NCBI GenBank assembly: GCA_026018925.1
Contig: JAKSZU010000217.1
Coordinates: forward strand, 62,001-126,000
Direction of reading: 5' to 3'
DNA from: Tupaia tana
Taxonomy: Eukaryota > Chordata > Mammalia > Scandentia > Tupaiidae
DNA: 64,000 nucleotides
Made by a program: the position numbers and the translations under genes. Below the pieces are notes generated by a model that saw only the letters and a list, made by a program, of their open reading frames with translations, had not been told where the DNA came from and made no database searches. Of the stretch, positions 24,900 to 37,486 are shown piece after piece. Positions within the stretch are counted from its first letter, which is position 1; each line of letters starts with the position of its first letter.

Positions 24900-27800
24900 T
24901 GAGGAGACAGGAGCAGAGAGAGACAGAGACCTCAGAGACACAGAGACAGAGATAGAAGGCCAGAGGGGCTCCCTACCACACTAGCTTTGCTTGCTGGAGG
25001 CTGAATTATGGGTAGAAAATCTTCATTTCTCCTGAGCCCTGAAATATCTAGTTCCCAGTATCCATGTGGAATCTTCTCAGAGAATGGCTCAACTCTCCTG
25101 TCTGGGAGAAAGGAGCAGAAGGGCTTATTAACAAAACAAAAGATGGAGCTGAGAGCCAGAGAGAAATTCTACCTTTAAAAAAATCGTAAAAAGGAAAAAT
25201 TACCAAAAAAAAAATGAGGAGACAGGAGCAGAGAGAGACAGAGACCTCAGAGACACAGAGACAGAGATAGAAGGCCAGAGGGGCTCCCTACACACTAGCT
25301 TTGCTTGCTGGAGGATGAATTCTGAGTAGAAAATCTTCATTTCTCTTGAGCCCTGAAATATCTAGTTCCCAGTATCCATGTGGAATCTTCTCAGAGAATG
25401 GCTCAAATCTCCTGCCTGGGAGAAAGGAGCAGAAGGGCTTATTAACAAAACAAAGATGGAGCTGAGAGCCAGAGAGAGAAATTCTACCTTTAAAAAAATC
25501 GTAAAAAGGAAAAATTACCAAAAAAAATGAGGAGACAGGAGCAGAGAGAGACAGAGACCTCAGAGACACAGAGACAGAGATAGAAGGTTAGAGGGGCTCC
25601 CTACCACACTAGCTTTGCTTGCTGGAGGCTGAATTATGAGTAGAAAATCTTCATTTCTCCTGAGCCCTGAAATATCTAGTTCCAAGTATCCATGTGGAAT
25701 CTTCTCAGAGAATGGCTCAACTCTCCTGCCTGGGAGAAAGGAGCAGAAGGGCTTATTAACAAAACAAAAGATGGAGCTGAGAGCCAGAGAGAAATTCTAC
25801 CTTTAAAAAAATCGTAAAAAGGAAAAATTACCAAAAAAATAATGAGGAGACAGGAGCAGAGAGAGACAGAGATCTCAGAGACACAGAGACAGAGATAGAA
25901 GGCCAGAGGGGCTCCCTACCACACTAGTTTTGCTTGCTGGAGGCTGAATTATGAGTAGAAAATCTTCATTTCCCCTGAGCCCTGAAATATCTAGTTCCCA
26001 GTATCCATGTGGAATCTTCTCAGAGAATGGCTCAACTCTCATGCCTGGAGAAAGGAGCAGAAGGGCTTATTAACAAAACAAAAGATGGAGCTGAGAGGCA
26101 GAGAGAAATTCTACCTTTAAAAAAATCGTAAAAAGGAAAAATTACCAAAAAAAATGAGGAGACAGGAGCAGAGAGAGACAGAGACCTCAGAGACACAGAG
26201 AGAGATAGAAGGCCAGATGGACTCCCTACCACACTAGCTTTGCTTGCTGGAGGCTGAATTATGAGTAGAAAATCTTCATTTCTCCTGAGCCCTGAAATAT
26301 CTAGTTCCCAGTATCCATGTGGAATCTTCTCAGAGAATGGCTCAACTCTCCTGCCTGGGAGAAAGGAGCAGAAGGGCTTATTAACAAAACAAAAGATGGA
26401 GCTGAGAGCCAGAGACAAATTCTACCTTTAAAAAAATCGTAAAAAGGAAAAATTACCAAAAAATAAAATGAGGAGACAGGAGCAGAGAGAGACAGAGACC
26501 TCAGAGACACAGAGACAGAGATAGAAGGCCAGAGGGGCTCCCTACCACACTAGCTTTGCTTGCTGGAGGATGAATTCTGAGTAGAAAATCTTCATTTCTC
26601 TTGAGCCCTGAAATATCTAGTTCCCAGTATCCATGTGGAATCTTCTCAGAGAATGGCTCAAATCTCCTGCCTGGGAGAAAGGAGCAGAAGGGCTTATTAA
26701 CAAAACAAAGATGGAGCTGAGAGCCAGAGAGAAATTCTACCTTTAAAAAAATCATAAAAAGGAAAAATTACCAAAAAAAAATGAGGAGACAGGAGCAGAG
26801 AGAGACAGAGACCTCAGAGACACAGAGACAGAGATAGAAGGCTAGAGGGCTCCCTACCACACTAGCTTTGCTTGCTGGAGGCTGAATTATGAGTAGAAAA
26901 TCTTCATTTCTCCTGAGCCCTGAAATATCTAGTTCCCAGTATCCATGTGGAATCTTCTCAGAGAATGGCTCAACTCTCCTGCCTGGGAGAAAGGAGCAGA
27001 AGGGCTTATTAACAAAACAAAAGATGGAGCTGAGAGCCAGAGAGAAATTCTACCTTTAAAAAAATCGTAAAAAGGAAAAATTACCAAAAAAAAAAATGAG
27101 GAGACAGGAGCAGAGAGAGACAGAGACCTCAGAGACACAGAGACAGAGATAGAAGGCCAGAGGGGCTCCCTACCACACTAGCTTTGCTTGCTGGAGGCTG
27201 AATTATGAGTAGAAAATCTTCATTTCTCCTGAGCCCTGAAATATCTAGTTCCCAGTATCCATGTGGAATCTTCTCAGAGAATGGCTCAACTCTCCTGCCT
27301 GGGAGAAAGGAGCAGAAGGGCTTATTAACAAAACAAAAGATGGAGCTGAGAGCCAGAGACAAATTCTACCTTTAAAAAAATCGTAAAAAGGAAAAATTAC
27401 CAAAAAATAAAATGAGGAGACAGGAGCAGAGAGAGACAGAGACCTCAGAGACACAGAGACAGAGATAGAAGGCCAGAGGGGCTCCCGACCACAAGACTTT
27501 TGCTTGCTGGAAGCTGAATTATGAGTAGAAAATCTTCATTTCTCCTGAGCCCTGAAATATCTAGTTCCCAGTATCCATGTGGAATCTTCTCAGAGAATGG
27601 CTCAACTCTCCTGCCTGGGAGAAAGGAGCAGAAGGGCTTATTAACAAAACAAAAGATGGAGCTGAGAGCCAGAGAGAAATTCTTCTTTAAAAAAACGTAA
27701 AAAGGAAAAATTACCAAAAAAAAATGAGGAGACAGGAGCAGGGAGAGACAGAGACTTCAGAGACACAGAGACAGAGATAGAAGGCCTGAGGGGCTTCCTA

Positions 27801-28670
27801 CCACACTAGCTTTGCTTGCTGGAGGCTGAATTATGAGTAGAAAATCTTCATTTCTCCTGAGCCCTGAAATATCTAGTTCCCAGTATCCATGTGAATATTC
27901 TCAGAGAATGGCTCAACTCTACGGCCTGGGAGAAAGGAGCAGAAGGGCTTATTAACAAAACAAAAGATGGAGCTCAGAGCCAGAGAGAAATTCTACCTTT
28001 AAAAAAATCGTAAAAAGGAAAAATTACCAAAAAAAATGAGGAGACAGGAGCAGAGAGAGACAGAGACCTCAGAGACACAGAGACAGAGATAGAAGGCCAG
28101 AGGGGCTCCCTACCACACTAGCTTTGCTTGCTGGAGGCTGAATTATGAGTAGAAAATCTTCATTTCTCCTCAGCCCTGAAATATCTAGTTCCCAGTATCC
28201 ATGTGGAATCTTCTCAGAGAATGGCTCAACTCTCCTGCCTGGGAGAAAGGAGCAGAAGGGCTTATTAACAAAACAAAAGATGGAGCTGAGAGCCAGAGAG
28301 AAATTCTACCTTTAAAAAAATCGTAAAAAGTAAAAATTACCACAAAAAAAAAAATGAGGAGACAGGAGCAGAGAGAGACAGAGACCTCAGAGACACAGAG
28401 ACAGAGATAGAAGGCTAGAGGGGCTCCCGACCACAAGACCTTTGCTTGCTGGAAGCTGAATTATGAGTAGAAAATCTTCATTTCTCCTGAGCCCTGAAAT
28501 ATCTAGTTCCCAGTATCCATGTGGAATCTTCTCAGAGAATGGCTCAACTCTCCTGCCTGGGAGAAAGGAGCAGAAGGGCTTATTAACAAAACAAAAGATG
28601 GAGCTGAGAGCCAGAGAGAAATTCTACCTTTAAAAAAATCGTAAAAAGGAAAAATTACCAAAAAAAAAAA
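24900..28670 (+). repeat. Array segment, monomers 80-91
   Basis: Unit starts: 24900 (G-like, TTATGGGTAG), 25214 (B), 25527 (T-like, AAGGTTAGAG), 25844 (Q), 26155 (F), 26469 (B, TCATAAAAAGG), 26781 (T), 27097 (std with GAGACAAATT), 27412 (Cs), 27724 (Dg), 28036 (J, end AAAGTAAAAATTACCAC) and 28354 (C). The last four recur at 31819-33075, offset 4407-4409 bp (14 monomers). Confidence 0.86.
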
Positions 28671-30242
28671 TGAGGAGACAGGAGCAGAGAGAGAAAGAGA
28701 TCTCAGAGACACAGAGACAGAGATAGAAGGCCAGAGGGGCTCCCTACCACACTAGCTTTGCTTGCTGGAGGCTGAATTATGAGTAGAAAATCTTCATTTC
28801 TCCTGAGCCCTGAAATATCTATTTCCCAGTATCCATGTGGAATCTTCTCAGAGAATGGCTCAACTCTCATGCCTGGGAGAAAGGAGCAGAAGGGCTTATT
28901 AACAAAACAAAAGATGGAGCTGAGAGGCAGAGAGAAATTCTACCTTTAAAAAAATCGTAAAAAGGAAAAATTACCAAAAATAAAATGAGGAGACAGGAGC
29001 AGAGAGAGACAGAGACCTCAGAGACACAGAGAGAGATAGAAGGCCAGAGGGGCTCCCTACCACACTAGCTTTGCTTGCTGGAGGCTGAATTATGAGTAGA
29101 AAATCTTCATTTCTCCTGAGCCCTGAAATATCTAGTTCCCAGTATCCATGTGAATCTTCTCAGAGAATGGCTCAACTCTCCTGCCTGGGAGAAAGGAGCA
29201 GAAGGGCTTATTAACAAAACAAAAGATGGAGCTGAGAGCCAGAGGACAAATTCTACCTTTAAAAAAATCGTAAAAAGGAAAAATTACCAAAAAATAAAAT
29301 GAGGAGACAGGAGCAGAGAGAGACAGAGACCTCAGAGACACAGAGACAGAGATAGAAGGCAGAGGGGCTCCCTACCACACTAGCTTTGCTTGCTGGAGGA
29401 TGAATTCTGAGTAGAAAATCTTCATTTCTCTTAAGCCCTGAAATATCTAGTTCCCAGTATCCATGTGGAATCTTCTCAGAGAATGGCTCAAATCTCCTGC
29501 CTGGAGAAAGGAGCAGAAGGGCTTATTAACAAAACAAAGATGGAGCTGAGAGCCAGAGAGAAATTCTACCTTTAAAAAAATCGTAAAAAGGAAAAATTAC
29601 CAAAAAAAAATGAGGAGACAGGAGCAGAGAGAGGACAGAGACCTCAGAGACACAGAGACAGAGATAGAAGGCTAGAGTATCTCCCTACCACACTAGCTTT
29701 GCTTGCTGGAGGCTGAATTATGAGTTGAAAATCTTCATTTCTCCTGAGCCCTGAAATATCTAGTTCCCAGTATCCATGTGGAATCTTCTCAGATTATGGC
29801 TCAACTCTCCTGCCTGGGAGAAAAAGCAGAAGGGCTTATTAAAAAACAAAAAATGGAGCTGAGAGCTAGAGAGAAATTCTACCTTTAAAAAAATCGTAAA
29901 AAGGAAAAATTACCAAAAAAATTAATGAGGAGGACAGGTGCAGAGAGAGACAGAGACCTCAGAGACACAGAGACAGAGATAGAAGGCCAGAGGGGCTCCC
30001 TAGCCCACTAGCTTTGCTTTCTGGAGGCTGAATTATGAGTAGAAAATCTTCATTTCTCCTGAGCCCTGAAATATCTAGTTCCCAGTATCCATGTGGAATC
30101 TTCTCAGAGAATGGCTCAACTCTCCTGCCTGGGAGAAAGGAGCAGAAGGGCTTATTAACAAAACTAAAGATGGAGCTGAGAGCCAGAGAGTAATTCTACC
30201 TTTAAAAAAATCGTAAAAAGGAAAAATTACCAAAAAAAAAAA
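28671..30242 (+). repeat. 5-monomer module Q-F-B-K-L, copy 1 (1.58 kb)
   Basis: Unit starts 28671, 28985, 29300, 29611 and 29926. The B unit carries the private TCTTAAGCCC variant and the K unit GAGTATCTCC. F, B, K and L units recur 1575-1577 bp later. The same Q-F-B-K-L order also ends each 11-monomer repeat at 19863-21436 and 23329-24899. Confidence 0.85.
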
Positions 30243-31818
30243 TGAGGAGACAGGAGCAGAGAGAGACAGAGACCTCAGAGACACAGAGACAGAGATAGAA
30301 GGCCAGAGGGGCTCCCTACCACACTAGCTTTGCTTGCTGGAGGCTGAATTATGGGTAGAAAATCTTCATTTCTCCTGAGCCCTGAAATATCTAGTTCCCA
30401 GTATCCATGTGGAATCTTCTCAGAGAATGGCTCAACTCTCCTGCCTGGGAGAAAGGAGCAGAAGGGCTTATTAACAAAACAAAAGATGGAGCTGAGAGGC
30501 AGAGATAAATTCTACCTTTAAAAAAATCGTAAAAAGGAAAAATTACCAAAAAAAAAAAATGAGGAGACAGGAGCAGAGAGAGACAGAGACCTCAGAGACA
30601 CAGAGAGAGATAGAAGGCCAGAGGGGCTCCCTACCACACTAGCTTTGCTTGCTGGAGGCTGAATTATGAGTAGAAAATCTTCATTTCTCCTGAGCCCTGA
30701 AATATCTAGTTCCCAGTATCCATGTGGAATCTTCTCAGAGAATGGCTCAACTCTCCTGCCTGGGAGAAAGGAGCAGAAGGGCTTATTAACAAAACAAAAG
30801 ATGGAGCTGAGAGCCAGAGACAAATTCTACCTTTAAAAAAATCGTAAAAAGGAAAAATTACCAAAAAATAAAATGAGGAGACAGAGCAGAGAGAGACAGA
30901 GACCTCAGAGACACAGAGACAGAGATAGAAGGCCAGAGGGGCTCCCTACCACACTAGCTTTGCTTGCTGGAGGATGAATTCTGAGTAGAAAATCTTCATT
31001 TCTCTTAAGCCCCTGAAATATCTAGTTCCCAGTATCCATGTGGAATCTTCTCAGAGAATGGCTCAAATCTCCTGCCTGGGAGAAAGGAGCAGAAGGGCTT
31101 ATTAACAAAACAAAGATGGAGCTGAGAGCCAGAGAGAAATTCTACCTTTAAAAAAATCGTAAAAAGGAAAAATTACCAAAAAAAAAATGAGGAGACAGGA
31201 GCAGAGAGAGACAGAGACCTCAGAGACACAGAGACAGAGATAGAAGGCTAGAGGATCTCCCTACCACACTAGCTTTGCTTGCTGGAGGCTGAATTATGAG
31301 TTGAAAATCTTCATTTCTCCTGAGCCCTGAAATATCTAGTTCCCAGTATCCATGTGGAATCTTCTCAGATTATGGCTCAACTCTCCTGCCTGGGAGAAAA
31401 AGCAGAAGGGCTTATTAAAAAACAACAAATGGAGCTGAGAGCTAGAGAGAAATTCTACCTTTAAAAAAATCGTAAAAAGGAAAAATTACCAAAAAAATTA
31501 ATGAGGAGACAGGTGCAGAGAGAGACAGAGACCTCAGAGACACAGAGACAGAGATAGAAGGCCAGAGGGGCTCCCTAGCCCACTAGCTTTGCTTTCTGGA
31601 GGCTGAATTATGAGTAGAAAATCTTCAGTTCTCCTGAGCCCTGAAATATCTAGTTCCCAGTATCCATGTGGAATCTTCTCAGAGAATGGCTCAACTCTCC
31701 TGCCTGGGAGAAAGGAGCAGAAGGGCTTATTAACAAAACAAAAGATGGAGCTGAGAGCCAGAGACAAATTCTACCTTTAAAAAAATCGTAAAAAGGAAAA
31801 ATTACCAAAAAAATAAAA
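30243..31818 (+). repeat. 5-monomer module, copy 2 (1.58 kb)
   Basis: Unit starts 30243, 30560, 30875, 31188 and 31502. B again has TCTTAAGCCC. The first unit is a mixture: G-like TTATGGGTAG in its first half and Q-like GAGAGGCAG in its second, so the duplicated segment probably starts inside that unit. The last unit begins as L and ends with GAGACAAATT. Confidence 0.83.
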
Positions 31819-34800
31819 TGAGGAGACAGGAGCAGAGAGAGACAGAGACCTCAGAGACACAGAGACAGAGATAGAAGGCCAGAGGGGCTCCCAACCACAA
31901 GACTTTTGCTTGCTGGAAGCTGAATTATGAGTAGAAAATCTTCATTTCTCCTGAGCCCTGAAATATCTAGTTCCCAGTATCCATGTGGAATCTTCTCAGA
32001 GAATGGCTCAACTCTCCTGCCTGGGAGAAAGGAGCAGAAGGGCTTATTAACAAAACAAAAGATGGAGCTGAGAGCCAGAGAGAAATTCTTCTTTAAAAAA
32101 ACGTAAAAAGGAAAAATTACCAAAAAAAAATGAGGAGACAGGAGCAGGGAGAGACAGAGACTTCAGAGACACAGAGACAGAGATAGAAGGCCTGAGGGGC
32201 TTCCTACCACACTAGCTTTGCTTGCTGGAGGCTGAATTATGAGTAGAAAATCTTCATTTCTCCTGAGCCCTGAAATATCTAGTTCCCAGTATCCATGTGG
32301 AATATTCTCAGAGAATGGCTCAACTCTACGGCCTGGGAGAAAGGAGCAGAAGGGCTTATTAACAAAACAAAAGATGGAGCTCAGAGCCAGAGAGAAATTC
32401 TACCTTTAAAAAAATCGTAAAAAGGAAAAATTACCAAAAAAAAAATGAGGAGACAGGAGCAGAGAGAGACAGAGACCTCAGAGACACAGAGACAGAGATA
32501 GAAGACCAGAGGGGCTCCCTACCACACTAGCTTTGCTTGCTGGAGGCTGAATTATGAGTAGAAAATCTTCATTTCTCCTCAGCCCTGAAATATCTAGTTC
32601 CCAGTATCCATGTGGAATCTTCTCAGAGAATGGCTCAACTCTCCTGCCTGGGAGAAAGGAGCAGAAGGGCTTATTAACAAAACAAAAGATGGAGCTGAGA
32701 GCCAGAGAGAAATTCTACCTTTAAAAAAATCGTAAAAAGTAAAAATTACTACAAAAAAAAAAATGAGGAGACAGGAGCAGAGAGAGACAGAGACCTCAGA
32801 GACACAGAGACAGAGATAGAAGGCCAGAGGGGCTCCCGACCACAAGACCTTTGCTTGCTGGAAGCTCAATTATGAGTAGAAAATCTTCATTTCTCCTGAG
32901 CCCTGAAATATCTAGTTCCCAGTATCCATGTGGAATCTTTTCAGAGAATGGCTCAACTCTCCTGCCTGGGAGAAAGGAGCAGAAGGGCTTATTAACAAAA
33001 CAAAAGATGGAGCTGAGAGCCAGAGAGAAATTCTTCTTTAAAAAAACGTAAAAAGGAAAAATTACCAAAAAAAAATGAGGAGACAGGAGCAGAGAGAGAC
33101 AGAGACTTCAGAGACACAGAGACAGAGATAGAAGGCCAGAGGGGCTTCCTACCACACTAGCTTTGCTTGCTGGAGGCTGAATTATGAGTTGAAAATCTTC
33201 ATTTCTCCTGAGCCCTGAAATATCTAGTTCCCAGTATCCATGTGGAATATTCTCAGAGAATGGCTCAACTCTACGGCCTGGGAGAAAGGAGCAGAAAGGC
33301 TTATTAACAAAACAAAAGATGGAGCTGAGAGCCAGAGAGAAATTCTACCTTTAAAAAAATCGTAAAAAGGAAAAATTACCAAAAAAAAATGAGGAGACAG
33401 GAGCAGAGAGAGACAGAGACCTCAGAGACACAGAGACAGAGATAGAAGGCCAGAGGGGCTCCCTACCACACTAGCTTTGCTTGCTGGAGGCTGAATTATG
33501 AGTAGAAAATCTTCATTTCTCCTCAGCCCTGAAATATCTAGTTACCAGTATCCATGTGGAATCTTCTCAGAGAATGGCTCAACTCTCCTGCCTGGGAGAA
33601 AGGAGCAGAAGGGCTTATTAACAAAACAAAAGATGGAGCTGAGAGCCAGAGAGAAATTCTACCTTTAAAAAAATCGTAAAAAGGAAAAATTACCAAAAAA
33701 AAAAATGAGGAGACAGGAGCATAGAGAGACAGAGACCTCAGAGACACAGAGACAGAGATAGAAGGCCAGAGGGGCTCCCTACCACACGAGCTTAGCTTGC
33801 TGGATGCTGAATTATGAGCAGAAAATCTTCATTTCTCCTGAGCCCTGAAATATCTAGTTCCCAGTATCCATGTGGAATCTTCTCAGAGAATGGCTCAACT
33901 CTCCTGCCTGGGAGAAAGGAGCAGAAGGGCTTATTAACAAAGCAAAAGATGGAGCTGAGAGCCAGAGAGAAATTCTACCTTTAAAAAAATCGTAAAAAGG
34001 AAAAATTACCAAAAAAAAAAATGAGGAGACAGGAGCAGAGAGAGACAGAGACCTCAGAGACACAGAGACAGAGATAGAAGGCCAGAGGGGCTCCCGACCA
34101 CAAGACCTTTGCTTGCTGGAAGCTGAATTATGAGTAGAAAATCTTCATTTCTCCTGAGACCTGAAATATCTTGTTCCCAGTATCCATGTGGAATCTTCTC
34201 AGAGAATGGCTCAACTCTCCTGCCTGGGAGAAAGGAGCAGAAGGGCTTATTAACAAAACAAAAGATGGAGCTGAGAGCCAGAGAGTAATTCTACCTTTAA
34301 AAAAATCGTAAAAAGGAAAAATTACCAAAAAAAAAATGAGGAGACAGGAGCACAGAGAGACAGAGACCTCTGAGACACAGAGACAGAGATAGAAGGCCAG
34401 AGGGGCTCCCTACCACACTAGCTTTGCTTGCTGGAGGCTGAATTATGTGTAGAAAATCTTCATTTCTCCTGAGCCCTGAAATATCTAGTTCCCAGTATCC
34501 ATGTGGAATCTTCTCAGAGAATGGCTCAACTCTCCTGCCTGGGAGAAAGGAGCAGAAGGGCTTATTAACAAAACAAAAGATGGAGCTGAGAGCCAGAGAG
34601 AAATTCTACCTTTAAAAAAATCGTAAAAAGGAAAAATTACCAAAAAAAAAATGAGGAGACAGGAGTGGAGAGAGACAGAGACCTCAGAGACACAGAGACA
34701 GAGATAGAAGGCCAGAGGGGCTCCCTACCACACTAGCTTTGCTTGCTGGAGGATGAATTCTGAGTAGAAAATCTTCATTTCTCTTGAGCCCTGAATTATC

Positions 34801-37486
34801 TAGTTCCCAGTATCCATGTGGAATCTTCTCAGAGAATGGCTCAAATCTCCTGCCTGGGAGAAAGGAGCAGAAGGGCTTATTAACAAAACAAAGATGGAGC
34901 TGAGACCCAGAGAGAAATTCTACCTTTAAAAAAATCGTAAAAAGGAAAAATTACCAAAAAAAAATGAGGAGACAGGAGCAGAGAGAGACAGAGACCTCAG
35001 AGACACAGAGACAGAGATAGAAGGCTAGAGGGGGCTCCCTACCACACTAGCTTTGCTTGCTGGAGGCTGAATTATGAGTAGAAAATCTTCATTTCTCCTG
35101 AGCCCTGAAATATCTAGTTCCCAGTATCCATGTGGAATCTTCTCAGAGAATGGCTCAACTCTCCTGCCTGGGAGAAAGGAGCAGAAGGGCTTATTAACAA
35201 AACAAAAGATGGAGCTGAGAGCCAGAGAGAAATTCTACCTTTAAAAAAATCGTAAAAAGGAAAAATTACCAAAAAAAAAAATGAGGAGACAGGAGCAGAG
35301 AGAGACAGAGATCTCAGAGACACAGAGACAGAGATAGAAGGCCAGAGGGGCTCCCTACCACACTAGCTTTGCTTGCTGTAGGCTGAATTATGAGTAGAAA
35401 ATCTTCATTTCTCCTGAGCCCTGAAATATCTAGTTCCCAGTATCCATGTGGAATCTTCTCAGAGAATGGCTCAACTCTCCTGCCTGGGAGAAAGGAGCAG
35501 AAGGGCTTATTAACAAAACAAAAGATGGAGCTGAGAGCCAGAGAGAAATTCTTCTTTAAAAAAACGTAAAAAGGAAAAATTACCAAAAAAAAAATGAGGA
35601 GACAGGAGCACAGAGAGACAGAGACCTCAGAGACACAGAGACAGAGATAGAAGGCCAGAGGGGCTCCCTACCACACTAGCTTTGCTTGCTGGAGGCTGAA
35701 TTATGTGTAGAAAATCTTCATTTCTCCTGAGCCCTGAAATATCTAGTTCCCAGTATCCATGTGGAATCTTCTCAGAGAATGGCTCAACTCTCCTGCCTGG
35801 GAGAAAGGAGCAGAAGGGCTTATTAACAAAACAAAAGATGGAGCTGAGAGCCAGAGAGAAATTCTACCTTTAAAAAAATCGTAAAAAGGAAAAATTACCA
35901 AAAATAAAATGAGGAGACAGGAGCGGAGAGAGACAGAGACCTCAGAGACACAGAGACAGAGATAGAAGGCCAGAGGGGCTCCCTACCACACTAGATTTGC
36001 TTGCTGGAGGATGAATTCTGAGTAGAAAATCTTCATTTCTCTTGAGCCCTGAATTATCTAGTTCCCAGTATCCATGTGGAATCTTCTCAGAGAATGGCTC
36101 AAATCTCCTGCCTGGGAGAAAGGAGCAGAAGGGCTTATTAACAAAACAAAGATGGAGCTGAGACCCAGAGAGAAATTCTACCTTTAAAAAAATCGTAAAA
36201 AGGAAAAATTACCAAAAAAAAATGAGGAGACAGGAGCAGAGAGAGACAGAGACCTCAGAGACACAGAGACAGAGATAGAAGGCTAGAGGGGCTCCCTACC
36301 ACACTAGCTTTGCTTGCTGGAGGCTGAATTATGAGTAGAAAATCTTCATTTCTCCTGAGCCCTGAAATATCTAGTTCCCAGTATCCATGTGGAATCTTCT
36401 CAGAGAATGGCTCAACTCTCCTGCCTGGGAGAAAGGAGCAGAAGGGCTTATTAACAAAACAAAAGATGGAGCTGAGAGCCAGAGAGAAATTCTACCTTTA
36501 AAAAAATCGTAAAAAGGAAAAATTACCAAAAAAAAAAATGAGGAGACAGGAGCAGAGAGAGACAGAGATCTCAGAGACACAGAGACAGAGATAGAAGGCC
36601 AGAGGGGCTCCCTACCACACTAGCTTTGCTTGCTGGAGGCTGAATTATGAGTAGAAAATCTTCATTTCTCCTGAGCCCTGAAATATCTAGTTCCCAGTAT
36701 CCATGTGGAATCTTCTCAGAGAATGGCTCAACTCTCATGCCTGGGAGAAAGGAGCAGAAGGGCTTATTAACAAAACAAAAGATGGAGCTGAGAGCCAGAG
36801 AGAAATTCTACCTTTAAAAAAATCGTAAAAAGGAAAAATTACCAAAAAAAAAAATGAGGAGACAGGAGCAGAGAGAGACAGAGACCTCAGAGACACAGAG
36901 AGAGATTGAAGGCCAGAGGGGGCTCCCTACCACACTAGCTTTGCTTGCTGGAGGCTGAATTATGAGTAGAAAATCTTCATTTCTCCTGAGCCCTGAAATA
37001 TCTACTTCCCAGGATCCATGTGGAATCTTCTCAGAGAATGGCTTAACTCTCCTGCCTGGGAGAAAGGAGCAGAAGGGCTTATTAAGAAAACAAAAGATGG
37101 AGCTGAGAGCCAGAGACAAATTCTACCTTTAAAAAAATCGTAAAAAGGAAAAATTACCAAAAAATAAAATGAGGAGACAGGAGCAGAGAGAGACAGAGAC
37201 CTCAGAGACACAGAGACAGAGATAGAAGGCCAGAGGGGCTCCCTACCACACTAGCTTTGCTTGCTGGAGGATGAATTCTGAGTAGAAAATCTTCATTTCT
37301 CCTGAGCCCTGAAATATCTAGTTCCCAGTATCCATGTGGAATCTTCTCAGAGAATGGCTCAACTCTCCTGCCTGGGGAGAAAGGAGCAGAAGGGCTTATT
37401 AACAAAACAAAAGATGGAGCTGAGAGCCAGAGACAAATTCTACCTTTAAAAAAATCGTAAAAAGGAAAAATTACCAAAAAATAAAA
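31819..37486 (+). repeat. 18-monomer higher-order repeat, copy 1 (5.67 kb)
   Basis: Unit order Cs-Dg-J-Cs-Dt-J-X-Ch-G-B-T-P-G-B-T-Q-F-chimera. Starts about 31819, 32131, 32445, 32763, 33076, 33389, 33705, 34021, 34337, 34652, 34965, 35282, 35593, 35910, 36223, 36538, 36855 and 37170. Each recurs at +5667 to +5673. G-B-T occurs twice (34337 and 35593), so the repeat itself contains a 4-monomer (1.26 kb) internal duplication. True ends probably lie inside the units at 31502 and 37170. Confidence 0.92.
37170..37486 (+). repeat. Chimeric monomer at the junction of the two 18-monomer copies
   Basis: The first half has GGATGAATTCTGAG (B) followed by CTCCTGAG (not B), as in the unit at 42843. The second half has CTCTCCTGCC and GAGACAAATT as in the unit at 31502, and is followed by the CCCAACCACAAGAC C unit just as that one is. 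The switch lies after about 37300 in sequence common to both parents. Confidence 0.78.

Noticed and set aside
26032..26418. The longest minus-strand open frame (128 codons), and similar ones at 22366-22689, 37202-37528 and 46652-46975, as protein-coding genes
   Set aside because: They are translations of the satellite in antisense, recur in every unit, are broken by A-run and 1-2 bp indels, and show no recognisable domain or splice structure.
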